Positions 46,877 to 59,050 are shown, counted from the first letter of the stretch. The stretch is 64,000 nt of DNA from Nymphaea colorata (GCF_008831285.2 NW_022204507.1:5910174-5974173), one strand, 5' to 3'. Notes: generated by a model not told the origin, from the sequence alone. Made by a program: numbers and translations.

Positions 46877-46898
46877 GATTGCATGCCTGGTGGGATCC
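46877..46898 (+). other. PBS-like site after the long LTR
   Basis: GATTGCATGCCTGGTGGGATCC here corresponds to GATGGCAGTCGTGATGGGACCC next to the minus-strand LTR. Both loosely resemble the TGGCGAC...TGGGGA class of primer sites found in plant gypsy elements; the tRNA is not determined. Confidence 0.45.
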
Positions 46899-47128
46899 AT
46901 TATAGTTCATCTAAGGATTTTTTAGGTCTTGTACAAGTCATTTTAACATTGCTAGACATCAATTGCATGCAAACCCTTCATGACCATACCTACCGGCATC
47001 ATGCACATTGTATTGCAGAGGAAGAAGGCGGAGAACAAGAGAAACTTCTAGTTGGGTGTCACTGGATCAAGTTACTAAGAAAAAGTGGCACCATACTCTC
47101 AAGAAGAACAACTTGATGGTATTTGGAG

Positions 47129-48086
47129 CAATGTTGTAAAATGCAATAAGGTGAGGCGACACGTTCAGCCTCTCATGAGGCGAGGGGAGCTGAGGCATTA
47201 GTTGAAGCATAGCTTCACAAACAAGTTTGTGAATTATATAATATTTATAAAAATAACATCAAAACTGAAAAAAATGACTACAATACTAAGCATATCAATA
47301 AAAACTAATACACAATATAAGCAAACTACAATAATTTGCAAATCCAAACAAATACAATGTCATAACATGCATAGTGCAAAGAGTGCTTGCATAATTGGCG
47401 TAGAAGCATGACCTGTCCTAAACAGGTCATAGAACTATCATTGAAAAACAAATAACCAAAACTAGGAAAAACAAAATTCAGATGATAATATCAATTAAGA
47501 GAATAAGTAAATAACAAGTATTGGTGGACAATAATATAAGTATATTCAAATGTGTATATGTACAAAAATTTAAAAAGTAACTAATTTGTGTAATTATAAA
47601 CTGATATTTAACAAAGTTCAAATGATTTTTGTAGGTGATTGGCTAATCGTATCTTCATTATTTTCATATTCTGTAAAGGATGACAATTCATCATCATTTG
47701 AACCATCCATATATTCAATAAGTTCATCTTCCTCTTCCGTTGCTTCATCATCAAAACTCTCATGTTGTAAATCTTCTATTATTGTTTTACCTTCATATAA
47801 AAACAATAGTACATAACAAAATATAATAGTAAGTAAAGAAAAAAAACAATGTTCTTATCTTTATTTCAAAAATTACAAACATATAGCACTACTTTTTTCA
47901 ACACTTTCCCTGAGGCGTATGCCTCAAGCACGGAGCATACCATGGATGGAGACATACAACTATATTAAATGAGGTGCATGCTTCAGGGATGCGTGCACCT
48001 CAAGGCCCTGCCTCAAGGCATTTTTTCTAAAAAATACTTTGAGTCACGTTTTTTTTTGTGTGAGGCATATGCTTCTTACAACATTG
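47129..48086. mobile_element. hAT-type DNA transposon, non-autonomous, 958 bp
   Basis: The ends are inverted repeats: CAATGTTGTAAAATGC on the left and, read inverted, CAATGTTGTAAGAAGC on the right (14 of 16). The flanks are ATTTGGAG (47121-47128) and ATTTGGGG (48087-48094), an 8-bp target duplication with one mismatch, as expected for hAT. The subterminal regions are rich in GAGGCG/GCCTC words. On the minus strand, 47806-47618 encodes an acidic tail (DDEATEEEDELIEYMDG) reminiscent of the C-termini of plant hAT transposases, so it may be a deletion derivative that kept the last exon. Confidence 0.8.
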
Positions 48087-48330
48087 ATTTGGGGGTAACA
48101 TGGAAAAGCATTTCAAAGTACAGACACAGATGCTTTCTTTTGCAACTTTCCCTTCTATTTTCTTGTTGAGTAATTTTTGAAGTTCTTCTTTCTTCTTGAT
48201 GCAATGTAGATGATTACCTCCACAGTTCTCAACTGCTTCAAACTCTTTACCACCATAGTTCACCCAGTATGACAAGGCAACTTGAATGAACTAAAAGTCT
48301 ACCTGTAGTGCTCACCAAGTATGCTGTAGA

Positions 48331-48445
48331 ACCAATATCATCCTATTAGGAAGAAAGCATCAAGCATTTTCATGACACAACAGAACCATGATCAACCTAT
48401 TAGGAAGAAACCATCGAAGAGGCTCATGTTACAACAAAACCATTA
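48331..48445. repeat. ~57-bp tandem repeat, two units plus a partial
   Basis: ACCA.TATCATCCTATTAGGAAG starts the first unit (48331). Similar starts follow at about 48388 and 48441. The repeat overlaps the acceptor of the last exon of the gene above. Confidence 0.75.
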
Positions 48446-50041
48446 TCATCTTATAAATTTTTAAATAGGCTTATTTTCTCTCTCTCTCTCTCCCCCCCAA
48501 AACAACCCAACACCCCACCCCCCAACGAAAAAAAAAAGAAAGAAAGAAAGACAAACCAACACACAGTCACATTCTGAAGACTAGCTCTCAAGCAGTTCTA
48601 TTGCAAATAATTTTATGCTTATGATGAAAAGCACTATACCTCAAAATAGTTCACGCAAGTAATATCTTCATATTTCTTTTGACAAAAGAAAATGGTTGCT
48701 CAGTCTAGGTGCTAAGAAATATAATACCATGTTAGCCAGAGTCACTAGCCAGATGCATACAGAGGTCCACTATGTGATAGACAAAAGGTCAAAATGATTC
48801 AGCCAGCCAGGAATCTTACAATTACCTTTGCAATGTGTTCCAATTCAGACATGCTCAGATAACTTTCATGATGCTGCACACTCCACCAGAATTGCAACAT
48901 TTTCATGAGACCATCAAGTATCCTTGACACCGTACCAATGCCCAAAAAGGACTGTGGTATTAAAGCTGACGAATATTTGTGAAAAAAGTCTCACATATAA
49001 GCAGTTTGGTTATATGTGCACAAAGGCTGATTCGACATGTTCAGCATGATAAGAACAGCCTAGTGATTGGAAAACATAAATCAAGATTTAACTTAGTACT
49101 ATGACTAGACACCAACACCTACTGATGCAATGCATGTTTTCTCACCTAGGATATTGATGATGTCACTGTGTCCTTTTGTGTGTGTATACAAAAAGTGCAT
49201 TATTTTCAAAAAAATGCAAAAAAAAAGCAAGAAAATGAAGTGCCTTTTAAAAATTTAAAAATATATTTAAAAAACGAAAAACAATTCAACTCATTTCACT
49301 TATATAAATTAAATTGGTGAAATAAAATGTATATGCACATAAAGAATCACATATCAAAAGTCTGAATTAACATTTGAAGAGGTTTGATCATTGCCTATCA
49401 TATGAAGGAAGCTAGAAAAGAAAAGAAAAAGACAAAGACAAGAAGCTTTTTGGTTTCGTTCCGCTGTTTATTTAGACAATGACCAATAGAAAACAAAAAA
49501 AAGTCTTCTATTTGATGAAAAAGGTTACCCATTAAATGTTTACACATGTTTATTTAGTGTGCAAAATGTGGACTAGTTCATATTTCAGATCAAACAAATG
49601 CCCCCAATGCAAAAAAAGGTGTATAAAAAATCCCACTCATGTATAAATGGATAATGTAGATGGTTGCCATATAAATTGGTTGGAAAGGCAGTCGTAGAGA
49701 GTATACTATCCTTATCTTGGAAACCTACCTTTATGAACTGCCGGAGATGGATTGCATAGGGAATCATCAGTTCGGCTTTCGGTTCTTAAAAGTCGAAAAG
49801 CTTGCAATATTTCTTAGTATGCTTCAAAATTAGGCATTCCTAAATATGACAAAAGAAAACGGCAAGAAAAATCACAGAACAGAGATTGGGGTTCCGAAAA
49901 AAACTCTAGGAGCCATTTGATGGCCTGGCAATATCCTGTAGCCATGGAGAAAAAATTCAAATATTCAAAACTTTTCTCATTCTGTCTAAGGTGGAATGAA
50001 AATTATGCACGTTAAACACGTTTCCGGAAATTTTTTTTCAG

Positions 50042-50075
50042 AAAATGTTTCCACCGCGAGAGGTGGAAACATTTT
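50042..50075. repeat. Perfect 14-bp inverted repeat with 6-base loop
   Basis: AAAATGTTTCCACC and its exact complement GGTGGAAACATTTT are separated by GCGAGA. The repeat is flanked on both sides by T runs after (T)CCGG. It could be the scar of a palindromic miniature element. Confidence 0.95.
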
Positions 50076-50177
50076 GCCGGTTTTTTTTTTCTGCCCTTTA
50101 GGGACCCACGCATCGCCTCCCTTTCCCTCCTGCCGCAGGCCCGCAGCTGCCTCCGTCGCCTCCGTTCTGCCTGCTGG

Positions 50178-50315
50178 TCATCGTCTCTCTTGCCCTCTCA
50201 CTCTCCTGCTCCCTCGTCGTCTCTCTCGCCCTCTCACTCTCTTGTTCCCCTCATTGTCTCTCTCGCCCTCTCACTCTCCTGATCCCCTCCTCGTCTCTCT
50301 TGCCCTTGCTGAAGA
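50178..50315 (+). repeat. CT-rich ~37-bp tandem repeat, about 3.5 units
   Basis: TCTCGCCCTCTCACTCTC recurs at about 50186, 50223, 50262 and, shortened, 50297. It lies in a GC-rich island (50100-50450) inside the presumed intron of the minus-strand gene. The island may be a promoter/leader-like or inserted segment. Confidence 0.75.
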
Positions 50316-51392
50316 CGAAGCTCTCCGTCTCTTCATCTGTCGTTTGTGCAGCAGCTTCTGCGTCAGGAAACACTGATTTTGGCTCGCCGGGTTACCGTAG
50401 CGCAAGAATCTATCTCTTCCTCTTTGCAGCAACAAATTTGGGCTCGATTGTTACTCTATGAATAGATCTGCAAGGTTTTCGTGGAAAGGTTAGTGTTTGA
50501 ACATGAATGGTGAATAGTATTTAATTTTTTTTTCCGTTTCTCGCTGAATTTTTGGAAATCCCTCTTTCTATTTTGGCTTCTATTGTAAAAGAATTTTCTT
50601 TTTACTGGAGGCTTCCATATAGAAAGTCCAGTCTGTTTCTCTATCCCCATTTTCTTTTGTGAGGGTTTCTTGTCGCAGAGATCGATTTTGTTAAGTTTGT
50701 ACATTTATTAGTTCACTGGTTTCTTTGCAAATGCATTAACTTCTTAACTCGTGCTTATCAATTAGCTCGACAATTGAATGTTCCTATCTTTTTCTTTGAA
50801 AAATCTTGGAGCTGGAACAAACTCATCAAGCTCTGCCTTTCTTTTGTCCTGTGGATGGAATCTCTCATTTCTAAAGAGAAAGCCGTTCTTTTTGATGTTG
50901 GTGTTGTTCCAAACAAAAGATTTTACTGTTTTTTTATTTACTGAATAAGAAAATGTTTTAGATTCATACCAGACGGTGAATACAAAAGAAAACAACAAGT
51001 ATACTTATGAACTCATTCCAGTGTTTATAGGTAAACACTTACAGAGGATATAGCGATTGGATCTGAACATCTGCTTGAAACAGCTTGCACTCTTCAGAAA
51101 ATATCTATGTTTGTTTTTCAGCAATAGAATCTAAGAGTTGAATATCTTTGGCAACTTGTTCATCAACACTGGAGAGAAAATGCAGCTTAGATAGGATAAA
51201 ATGACTTAAACTATTCATAATTGAACTAAGAGCTTTTCATGAGAAGTGGCTATTGCTAAGCTAGTTAAATTTTCACTTTAAGGTTCAGAATCATGTTGAC
51301 CTCCATTCCGGGCTGTCAGCATAGCAGCTTGCCTCCACAAGGTCTACAATAAAATGGAGTATATCAGAACGATCTTCATAGCTACCTCTGCC

Positions 51393-51842
51393 CTGTAAGA
51401 TAAGACTCAATCACTGAACAATCCCATAAGTGACATCTCTTTCATGGCATGCAACATTAAAGCTTCAATGCACTATCTTTTAGAATACAGTTCACATTCA
51501 TATCAATGTATGGTAGATAATACATGCACATGCATACATCCTAGGGTAGTTATAACTTCCATCATTTTTGTCCAATGTCCAAAAAATAAATTCTCAAGAA
51601 AATTAAATTTGATTTGACGACACACTTTAGAGAAAGGGTAGAAAAAACGTCGAGCAAATCCTCAGTCAAACTAATAAATTTTAGTTGTTCCCCAACTCAA
51701 ATATCTAATGCTCGGATAAACCCAATCTTATTCACAATATAGACTAAAGCTTTCTATGTTCCTTTTTCCTTTCACCTAAACATCTGGAATGAGTGATACC
51801 TTGCAGACATCAATAATCATTTCTTAGTAAAAACAGAAGGCC

Positions 51843-51876
<34 letters not shown>

Positions 51877-54349
51877 CCATACACACATGCATATTAGTAA
51901 TGGGTGTCTTCGAGATTATTACTACATGTAGGCAGGAAGCTTGCCTTCTTTTCTGCAGGAAGACATCGCCTCGCCAGTGGCCACCTGAAACCTTGAATCG
52001 CCAGTCGCCTCCTGAAACCTTGAAGGCTGAAGGGGAGCTACCACCAGCTGCGAAGTAATGATCTTAAGATTTAGGGTTGCATCTATGGGCAAAAACTTTC
52101 GAAACCAGGAAGAATGAAAAGGGAAAAGTTAAACTTTCCCGCTTGAGACAAGGGGTTTGGGAATCGGTTTTTTTAAATCAAAAAATAAGTATGTAAAAAT
52201 CGCTACCCATTTTCGAGCCTGGTCGAGCTTTAACAGTTCGAGTTTAGTGAACTCGAACTCAACTCAATTATTTGAACGAGTCAACTAATGAACTTGAGCT
52301 TGACTCATTCCACAAATGATGTAGCTTGAACTCGTTCAGAGGCCGAGCTTTAACAAGTCGAGCTCAAGTAGCTCGACTCAATGTTCACCCCCATAGACAG
52401 ACAACCAATCATTTTCAATAACATATATCAAACCACCAATAAGAAGGATTTTTTTTTTAGAAGCAAAGAGCAAAGGGTGGGAAGCTTCTTTATCTCTATT
52501 TTTTAATTCTTTTAATATATCCTTGATTTCTTAATATTTTTCAAATTTTATTTTTATAATCGAAATACATTTCAAATTAGGTGTGCTTGGGCCCATTTCA
52601 AATATGTATGAAATGTTTAATAAATATTTATATTATATATATGTGTGTGTGTGTGTGTGTGTGCATTTTAACAAGTCAAATTTTCTTTACTGAATTTGAC
52701 TATAAATTGCTTTATATTTTGAACTTTTATATTTTCATATTTTCTTTTTATGAACAAATATGTTTTACTTAATTTTCACCTAGTTGGTTAAGGTGCTTAA
52801 ACTGTTAGCTTATCAATTTTCTCAACAAGTTCATGCTCATAATTTATCATATTTGACTTCTATGTCTTCAAATTGTTTAAGGATATGTTAAATTATTTTC
52901 ACATATATTTTTTGATAAATTCTCTTTTTTTAAATACTTGTCGAAAACAAATAGTATATTGAACTTTGATTGGTCTATTGAACAACTAGTATGTTTGACT
53001 TTCATACTTTTTTGACATTGATTGTGCATATTGAACATTGATTGTGCATATTATTTTGTGATGATCTCTTATTAGGAGTTATTAAATCAGGTAACCCATA
53101 TTATTTCTCATTTAAAAAAGACTTATTTAATGTTTTTTTCATTTCATTGAGTTAATTGGAATATTTTGTGTTACATCCATAAGAAGAGTGTTCAATTATA
53201 TATCACATAATTTATTAGTCTTCTTAGTTTTATTGCAATAAATGTTTTATATATCAAATAATTTATTAAATCAAACAATTTGTTGTTTTCATATTAGTTA
53301 AAAAGTTTTTGTTTCAAATTTGTAAATTATGTGTTATATATCAAATAACTATGACTTTTGGATAGATGTTATGATTATACAAAATAATTTGCTTGATTAA
53401 TTAAATAAGTAATTGTTAATTTGATAAATAAAACTTTTTTATGAGTTCAGCAATTTTTTCGTATTAAAATATCTATTTGAGATTATGCACAGTGAAGTAT
53501 ATTTTTTGCTATCAACTTTTTTTTTTAGTTTTCATAAGAAACATTGATTAACATATTACATTTACAAGGTCAAATTGCACAAACATAACTATATTAATTA
53601 AAGTACATTGTTTGGTACTTATGTTCAAGAAGCAACTTCTTTGGTTTCTGTAAATTCCAACTTTCTGAGTCTCAAAAATTTGAAATTGGCCTGATAACTA
53701 CAAAAAACACCATAAGCCTTTGCTATAGTCACCATAAATCAGGGCTATGTGGTAATTATTGCTAATGCTTCGTTGCACGGTGTTTTTAGGGGTGATTTTT
53801 TAAACAAATTTATCATCAAGCAATATTTGCCAGTCGATTGATTTCAATTCCTAGAGTTTGTGAAACATGCAATTTTTTAAGTATAATATAGATATTCTCG
53901 CAAGTAATTTGACATAACGGTCCATTAAAAAATTTGTAGTTCTAAAAGTGTCTTTTTCATATTTTTTAAAATGCCCATTTTGTTGAATTTCTTGATTGAA
54001 GTTTTCTTTATTATTTCCAATTAAATAAATAAATTATTTAAGAGATCTTATTTAGTTGATGCCTTAACTATAATGGTTTGCTTGATTACAAAAAAAAGTT
54101 TAATTAAATAAAATATTAATTAATTAATTACTTTTATATGATATTTTAAATAATATTAGTTAAATGATGTATATGGTAACTATAGATCTATTATTATATG
54201 CAACTTCATGAAACTCATTAGCTTTTAGTGAAATACCTTCAAATAAAATTCATATTCTTTTTTTGTCATAATGTTCACTAAGTGGGTTTAGCTAGACCTT
54301 ATGCCCAAACATTCTACGATTGACATAGGTTACAACTTTAAAACTTACT
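51393..54349. other. AT-rich, no recognisable gene
   Basis: Contents: a CT microsatellite (51840-51877), a 26-bp duplication around CGCCAGT.GCC.CCTGAAACC (51974-52025), the CGAGCTC element below, a TG/TA microsatellite (52636-52662) and a long AT-rich stretch to 54300. AACTACAAAAAACACC at 53697 resembles a CACTA-type terminus, but no partner end is seen. Confidence 0.45.
52195..52392. mobile_element. CGAGCTC-rich non-autonomous repeat element
   Basis: Dense words CGAGCTTTAAC, CTCGAACTC, GAGCTCAAGTAGCTCGA run up to TGTTCACCCCCA. An end reading GGGGGTGAAC on the opposite strand is common in plant hAT-like dispersed repeats. The left end is unclear. Confidence 0.45.
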
Positions 54350-54600
54350 GTCACCAACTCAAGCTCCCACGGCTCGGATTTAGATATTTGGCTATAGGAT
54401 TCAGATACCAACTTTCACGGTTCGGATTCGGATATCAGGTTAAAGTTTGGATTCAGATATATCTGTTAAGATAGTTAGTATCTGGTCAGATATTTATTTA
54501 AAACCAAATCCGATCCGATTTTCTTAAGCGGATGGTAAATTCTTTACCATATCTGAATTTTTAAAAGTAGTTCGGATGGATCCAAGTCTGATCGATTGAT
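54350..54600. repeat. GATTCGGATATC-type dispersed repeat
   Basis: CGGATTTAGATAT, CGGATTCGGATATC and AAATCCGATCCGATTT recur, ending at GATATCCCTACC. Same class as 37911-38345. Confidence 0.5.
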
Positions 54601-55960
54601 ATCCCTACCTTTGGGGAACTCCTTGAGCGGCTGAGCCCTCTAACTTCATCTCTCTTCCTTCATCTATTCTTCTCTCTCTCTTTGAACACTTCTTCATCTT
54701 CAAACTTGGGATTCTCTTTCTCTTCCAACCTTCATCTTCAATGAGTAGAAAGGGGAGCACGTGGAGACCCTTGGAAAGCTTCTTCAACACGTCAGAGTTT
54801 TCATTTTTCATTGTTTGATTAAAGTAAAGGACTCATCTATTCTTGAACTCTGCCATCTCAAGGTATGTAGCATCACTATCTCCTAATCTTCCCTTCATCA
54901 TCTCCCCATGGCCATGTAAGAGAGCTCTTGAAATTTCCTCCTCAAAGCCAAGAGCCACTTTTTAGTGCATTGGAAGTATGAGCAATGTAAAGCCAAGTCT
55001 TGTTTGTTTGATAAATTCAAATAGGCACGATATGTGTTTTGTTCAACCTTCAATTGAGTGTATGCCTTCGTTATATCACTACTGACAATATGCATGTATA
55101 GCTAGTTGAATTTTGAGTTTGGGGCTTGTCCAACCCAAGAAAAGCACTATGAATATATATATGTTAAAATGCGTTTTGACATCATTTAGATCTACATTCC
55201 CTCGATAAAATACCTATTGGTCGTCCTGTTAGTAGCCTTAGAAGATTAATCCACCTTTAAAAGTGTCTTCCCAACGGGATTTAAGAACAAGAGGAGCACT
55301 ATTTATTGATAGTTGTTTTTCTTTTGAAGTTAGTCTCTCTCCCACACCCAATGGTGGGAGAGATGTACTTTTTTGCAATAATAAATGAAATATTTTCAAC
55401 TTTTTCTTTATATATAATATATGTATATATATCTTATTTTTAAAAGGATTTAAAAAATAAGTCCTCCCATAGGAGGCTATGGAGACTTAGCCAAGGCTCT
55501 CCCATGAGCCCAAGTTTCTCTATTGCCTACATAAAATATTGAAGTTGAAATTTTCAAAATTATCTCCTAAATCTTAATTTCTATATAAAAATAAAAGAGG
55601 GGTTAAAATATCTTGTTATTAGATCCTTTTTCTTCCTCCTTTTCTTCGCTCTTTCTTATTTTGTCTTTTTTTAGAATATTTATATCTCTCTGATTATTCA
55701 TTTAAATCTATCTTTTATTAATTTTCCTTTCTCTATTTCTTCTCTCCCTTAAAAATCTTTACGTCTCTCACTCTCTTTCTCACGCACACACACACACATA
55801 TTTTTCTCTTAAACTCTCTTGCTTTTCTACTAGTTTTCTCTTTATTTCTCTCCTATTTCTTATAAATCTTTATTTCTCTCTCTCTTAATTTTCTCTTAAA
55901 AATCTCTTGCTCTTTTACTGGTTATTCTCTGTCTCTCTTAAAAATATTTGTATATATCTC
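54601..55960 (+). mobile_element. Long-LTR fragment, plus strand
   Basis: Shared with the minus-strand LTR (59860-62327) in the same order: TCTCCCCATGGCCATGTAAG (54901), TTGGGGCTTGTCCAACCC (55117), CACCCAATGGTGGGAGA (55347) and CCTACATAAAATATTGAAG (55527). The LTR start and end are both missing. The 3' part (55640-55960) is a CT-rich low-complexity tract. Confidence 0.65.
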
Positions 55961-57190
55961 TCTCTATCTGTTTTGATAAAGGTTTATGAAATACTTTCCT
56001 TTAAAAAGAATTTCCTTCCTTTGCTTTATGAAGTTTTAACTTCGTTACCAAGTATCAGAACACATACAGGTTGAAGATGATGTTCGGGTCAATATGAAAT
56101 GCATTGAGAATGAACTTAGCCATAGGATTAGTTATCCCTAGTAAAGATGTTGGGAATAGCCAAGCCTGGTACCAACAGGCCAGTCCCTTTTTTGTTCTTT
56201 TGAAAATAAAAATAATTTTTTAATACACTCCAAAAACAAAACCTAAAAAATTTTAGGATGCCAATTACCCTATTTGCACATAAGGCAACATCAGGCTGGG
56301 TGATGGTCACAGATTGCAATGCTTCCACAATACTTCATTATAAAGAAGCAGCCTTGAACATTGAATTGTTACCAGCAAATAATGTTATGAATGATGCCAT
56401 CGGCGTGTTTATGGGTTTGGCTTCATGCATTTTTTGCATGCTTGAAAAGAATCAATATATTACTTTCTTTGAGATAACACCAAGCGTCCTCTTAACATTG
56501 GTGGAGGATTCACTTCAAAGGAAATATAATGAGGATTTTTCAAGTTTCATTTTTGGTTGTGGGGGAGTTGTCTTCTGTTTAACGAACAGGGTCATTTTGG
56601 TCATTTTTAGTCCATGACACATGGTCCTTTGTTGGAGGGGCATTACATATAACATGTTTCAATAACACAATGTTGCTCACAGAATATAATTATCATCCTC
56701 CTCATTCAAGGGCTTTTCTTTTGATAAAATTGGACCTCAGTCCAAAACTTACTGGAATTGTTCATTTTCAGTCATTCTTCTTGTTGAGCATTTTTTTGGT
56801 AGGTTTGAGAAATTATGCTGAGGATATAGTACATCAAAATTTTAGAAAATTGAAAGGATTTGGTGGACCATGGCTAATGAGGTGTCCTTACTTAGAATAA
56901 GGCACAAACTGCAATAATGGACAAAGTTCCAAGCCTCTCTAAGGTAACTTGCACTAGAAATGTGTGAGTTGTTCTATAAGATTGGTCACCCAGATGCCTT
57001 AGGAATAGAACACACAAGCATATTAAACATATCTTTATTAAATCCTACTTGTAACTGTAATTGAGCAATGCAAGTGAGAGCTCTCAATGAAAGCAATCAA
57101 ACTACATTTCCACCTCCAACTATGTTAGCCAATGGCTGGCACCCTGGAATTAAATCCCATTCTATCTATGGATATATTTGAATTGTCCTT
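55961..57190. other. No recognisable gene
   Basis: Two adjacent plus-strand frames (56258-56617, 119 codons; 56670-56900, 76 codons) are longer than typical here but carry no motif I know. They may be remnants of one old coding sequence. Confidence 0.35.
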
Positions 57191-57194
57191 CTAT

Positions 57195-57560
57195 CATTCT
57201 TGTCTTCTGTCGTATCCTTCTCAGCCCGACAACCACTTCCTTCATGTCCATTCTCTCACTTGGAGACACCCTTGAACATGACAAGCCTATCTCCATGATC
57301 ATCACCAGTAGATCATCCATAGATTCATAGCAGCTGATCTTTCAGTTGGAGTAATATTGCTTTCATTCAAAAGATGGTTGTCATTGACATGTGAAATTGC
57401 AACAGGAAATGCTTCTGCCACCCATTGCCTCAAACTAAAATCCCCATCAAACTATTCATTAGTAGGCTTTCTTCCTGTAAACACCACAAGGAGGAGAATT
57501 CCATAGCTGTAAACATCGGCTTTGGTTGACACCTTTCCAGCCATCCCAAATTCTAATTCA
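57195..57560 (-). pseudogene. Leucine-rich-repeat receptor kinase, C-terminal kinase fragment
   Basis: Minus-strand reading: GMAGKVSTKADVYSYGILLL then TGRKPTNE, a stop where Met/Leu is usual, SLRQWVAEAFP, a frameshift, and IMEIGLSCSRVSPSERMDM with KEVVVGLRRIRQ. These are kinase subdomains IX-XI of the LRR receptor kinase group that includes FLS2/EFR-like proteins (STKADVYSYGILLLE, SLR.WV...P, C....P.ER..M..VV..L..I). Upstream kinase and LRR sequence is absent, so it is a short, dead copy. Confidence 0.8.
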
Positions 57561-57750
57561 ACCATTCAACAATATTAGACATGATTAGCATGCACAATAT
57601 AATTGTTGCTCATCTATGATACAATTGCAGTAATTGGTTTCGGGCAAGAGGCCTGGAAATTAATGCACTCAAGATCAATTGAACCCCGAATCCTTCCTTT
57701 CTCTTGTTGTATTCTCATATATACATCTAAAAAAGAATAAGAGATTATGA

Positions 57751-58038
57751 TTTAGAACTAGACATGGTGCGCCGCCAGATCGGGCCCGGGTCCGAGCCCA
57801 CCCGATAATGTATCGGGCCGGCCCAGGTCAGCCTGACGGGGGGGGGGGGGGCAATCCGTCCCGATAACTTTTAAATATTAATTTTATTTTATTAATATAT
57901 ATATATATTGTTATTTAAAATATATTTTACATTAAAAATTTATTTTGTATTTAAAAAATATATTTTTATGTAACCGTGTTGGGCCTTGGCTCGGATGTCA
58001 AATATCGGGTTGACCCAATGCCCAGGTCTATTTCGAAC
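57751..58038. mobile_element. Small GC-rich hAT-type element with target duplication
   Basis: The 272-bp element (57759-58030) begins TAGACATGG and ends CCAGGTCTA, so its ends are inverted repeats. The flanks are TTTAGAAC and TTTCGAAC (7 of 8). Ends are GGGCCCGGG-rich, the middle is AT-rich, and a 13-base G run lies at 57839-57851. Confidence 0.65.
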
Positions 58039-58044
58039 TGAAGT

Positions 58045-59050
58045 CCTATGTATATGATCGGTAGATGGTGATTTTCATAGTGAGATAATATAGGACAATA
58101 GAGCGACTTAATTTTGAAAGGATTAAATCTCAAGTAGAGTATAAATATACGAGGTTTGATTTGGGAAGATATAGACTCCATAGGGGTGCATGTATAAATT
58201 AAAAATAGGTGTCCGACGATTGAAAATAAAGCAAGAATCTTGGAAGAAATGGTGACCCTATATGATCATATAAGTAGTAAAATGAGAAGAAAGACACGCC
58301 ATAGATATTGAAGCTAGAAAATTATTTGGGTAAATATAAATGAGGGAAAAAAGAAATGCATGACCTAAGTCAAGCACGTGTTGATCATAAACTAAGATTG
58401 AGGCGAAAATAATGTAAATTGCCTCAATAAAATGGAAGCATGGACAAAATTGATATGTGAGGGTTCATGTGTCTGAAGCTTGGATATGAAAAAAATTTTG
58501 ACAAGCGAATTGGGCAAAGCTTGTAGAAAATTTGTTGTAGAAATATGATCGGCAAATAGTGATTTTCATTGAGAGGTATCAAGTTAATAGTATAGAAAAA
58601 TAGAGAAAATTAGACCTCAAGTAGAGTATAATAAATGCATGAAGCCTGATACATATAGATTCAATAACTTAAAATCACATGTTCGATGATTGAAAATAGA
58701 AGATAGCAAAGATTGATATTCAATTTGGAATAAATGATTAGCTAATAAAATCATGAAAGTAATAAAATAGGGAGAAAGATATACTATAGGTGTTGATGGT
58801 AAAAAGTTATTTAGCTAAATGTGAATGATGGAAAAGGAATGCATGACCTAAGTCAAGTAAAGTTGGTAATTGAGCCAATAAGTGGCTATCATGTTTAAGA
58901 ATATGAGGTTGGACCAATGAATAAATGAGGGTTTGATAAAATGTAGATCTTGAAGTAATTTTGAAAAACAGATTTGTTAAATGACAGTATTTGAAAAATC
59001 AATGTCATTTAGATAGTAGGGTTAAAGCATGGTCTTATGGCATAGTCGAG
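58045..59050. repeat. ~500-bp tandem block, two diverged units
   Basis: Unit 1 (58045-58543) and unit 2 (58544 to about 59050) share ATATGATCGG, CTCAAGTAGAGTATAA, GATGATTGAAAATA and GCATGACCTAAGTCAAG. A third, closer copy of unit 1 lies at 63700-64000. Confidence 0.8.

Larger units (their letters stand above)
48247..51392 (-). pseudogene. Unidentified multi-exon host-type gene, 3' part, one in-frame stop
   Basis: Five exon-like blocks on the minus strand carry consensus splice signals: 51392-51301 (SYEDRSDILHFIVDLVEAS), 51168-51043 (DEQVAKDIQLLDSIAEK), 49784-49729 (LMIPYAIHLRQFIK), 48951-48826 (FWWSVQHHESYLSMSELEH) and 48342-48247 (STAYLVSTTGRLLV, ending in a TAA stop). Splice phases agree between blocks 1-2, 3-4 and 4-5; between 2 and 3 an exon appears to be missing or unseen. 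Donors are GAG/GTCAAC, TCT/GTAAGT, AAG/GTAGGT and AAG/GTAATT. Acceptors include TTACAG, CTCCAG, CCACAG and TAATAG. Block 2 has a TAG (51110-51070 region) after which the frame stays coding-like, suggesting a nonsense change or a sequencing error. The 5' part is not found. I do not recognise the protein; it appears soluble and helical. Confidence 0.5.

Noticed and set aside
50042-50075. Hairpin as a transcription terminator
   Set aside because: Rho-independent terminators are bacterial. Here the hairpin lies in plant intron-like DNA with T runs on both sides.
53690-53800. CACTA-type transposon end (ACTACAAAAAACACC)
   Set aside because: No second end, no 3-bp target duplication and no repeated subterminal motif were found.
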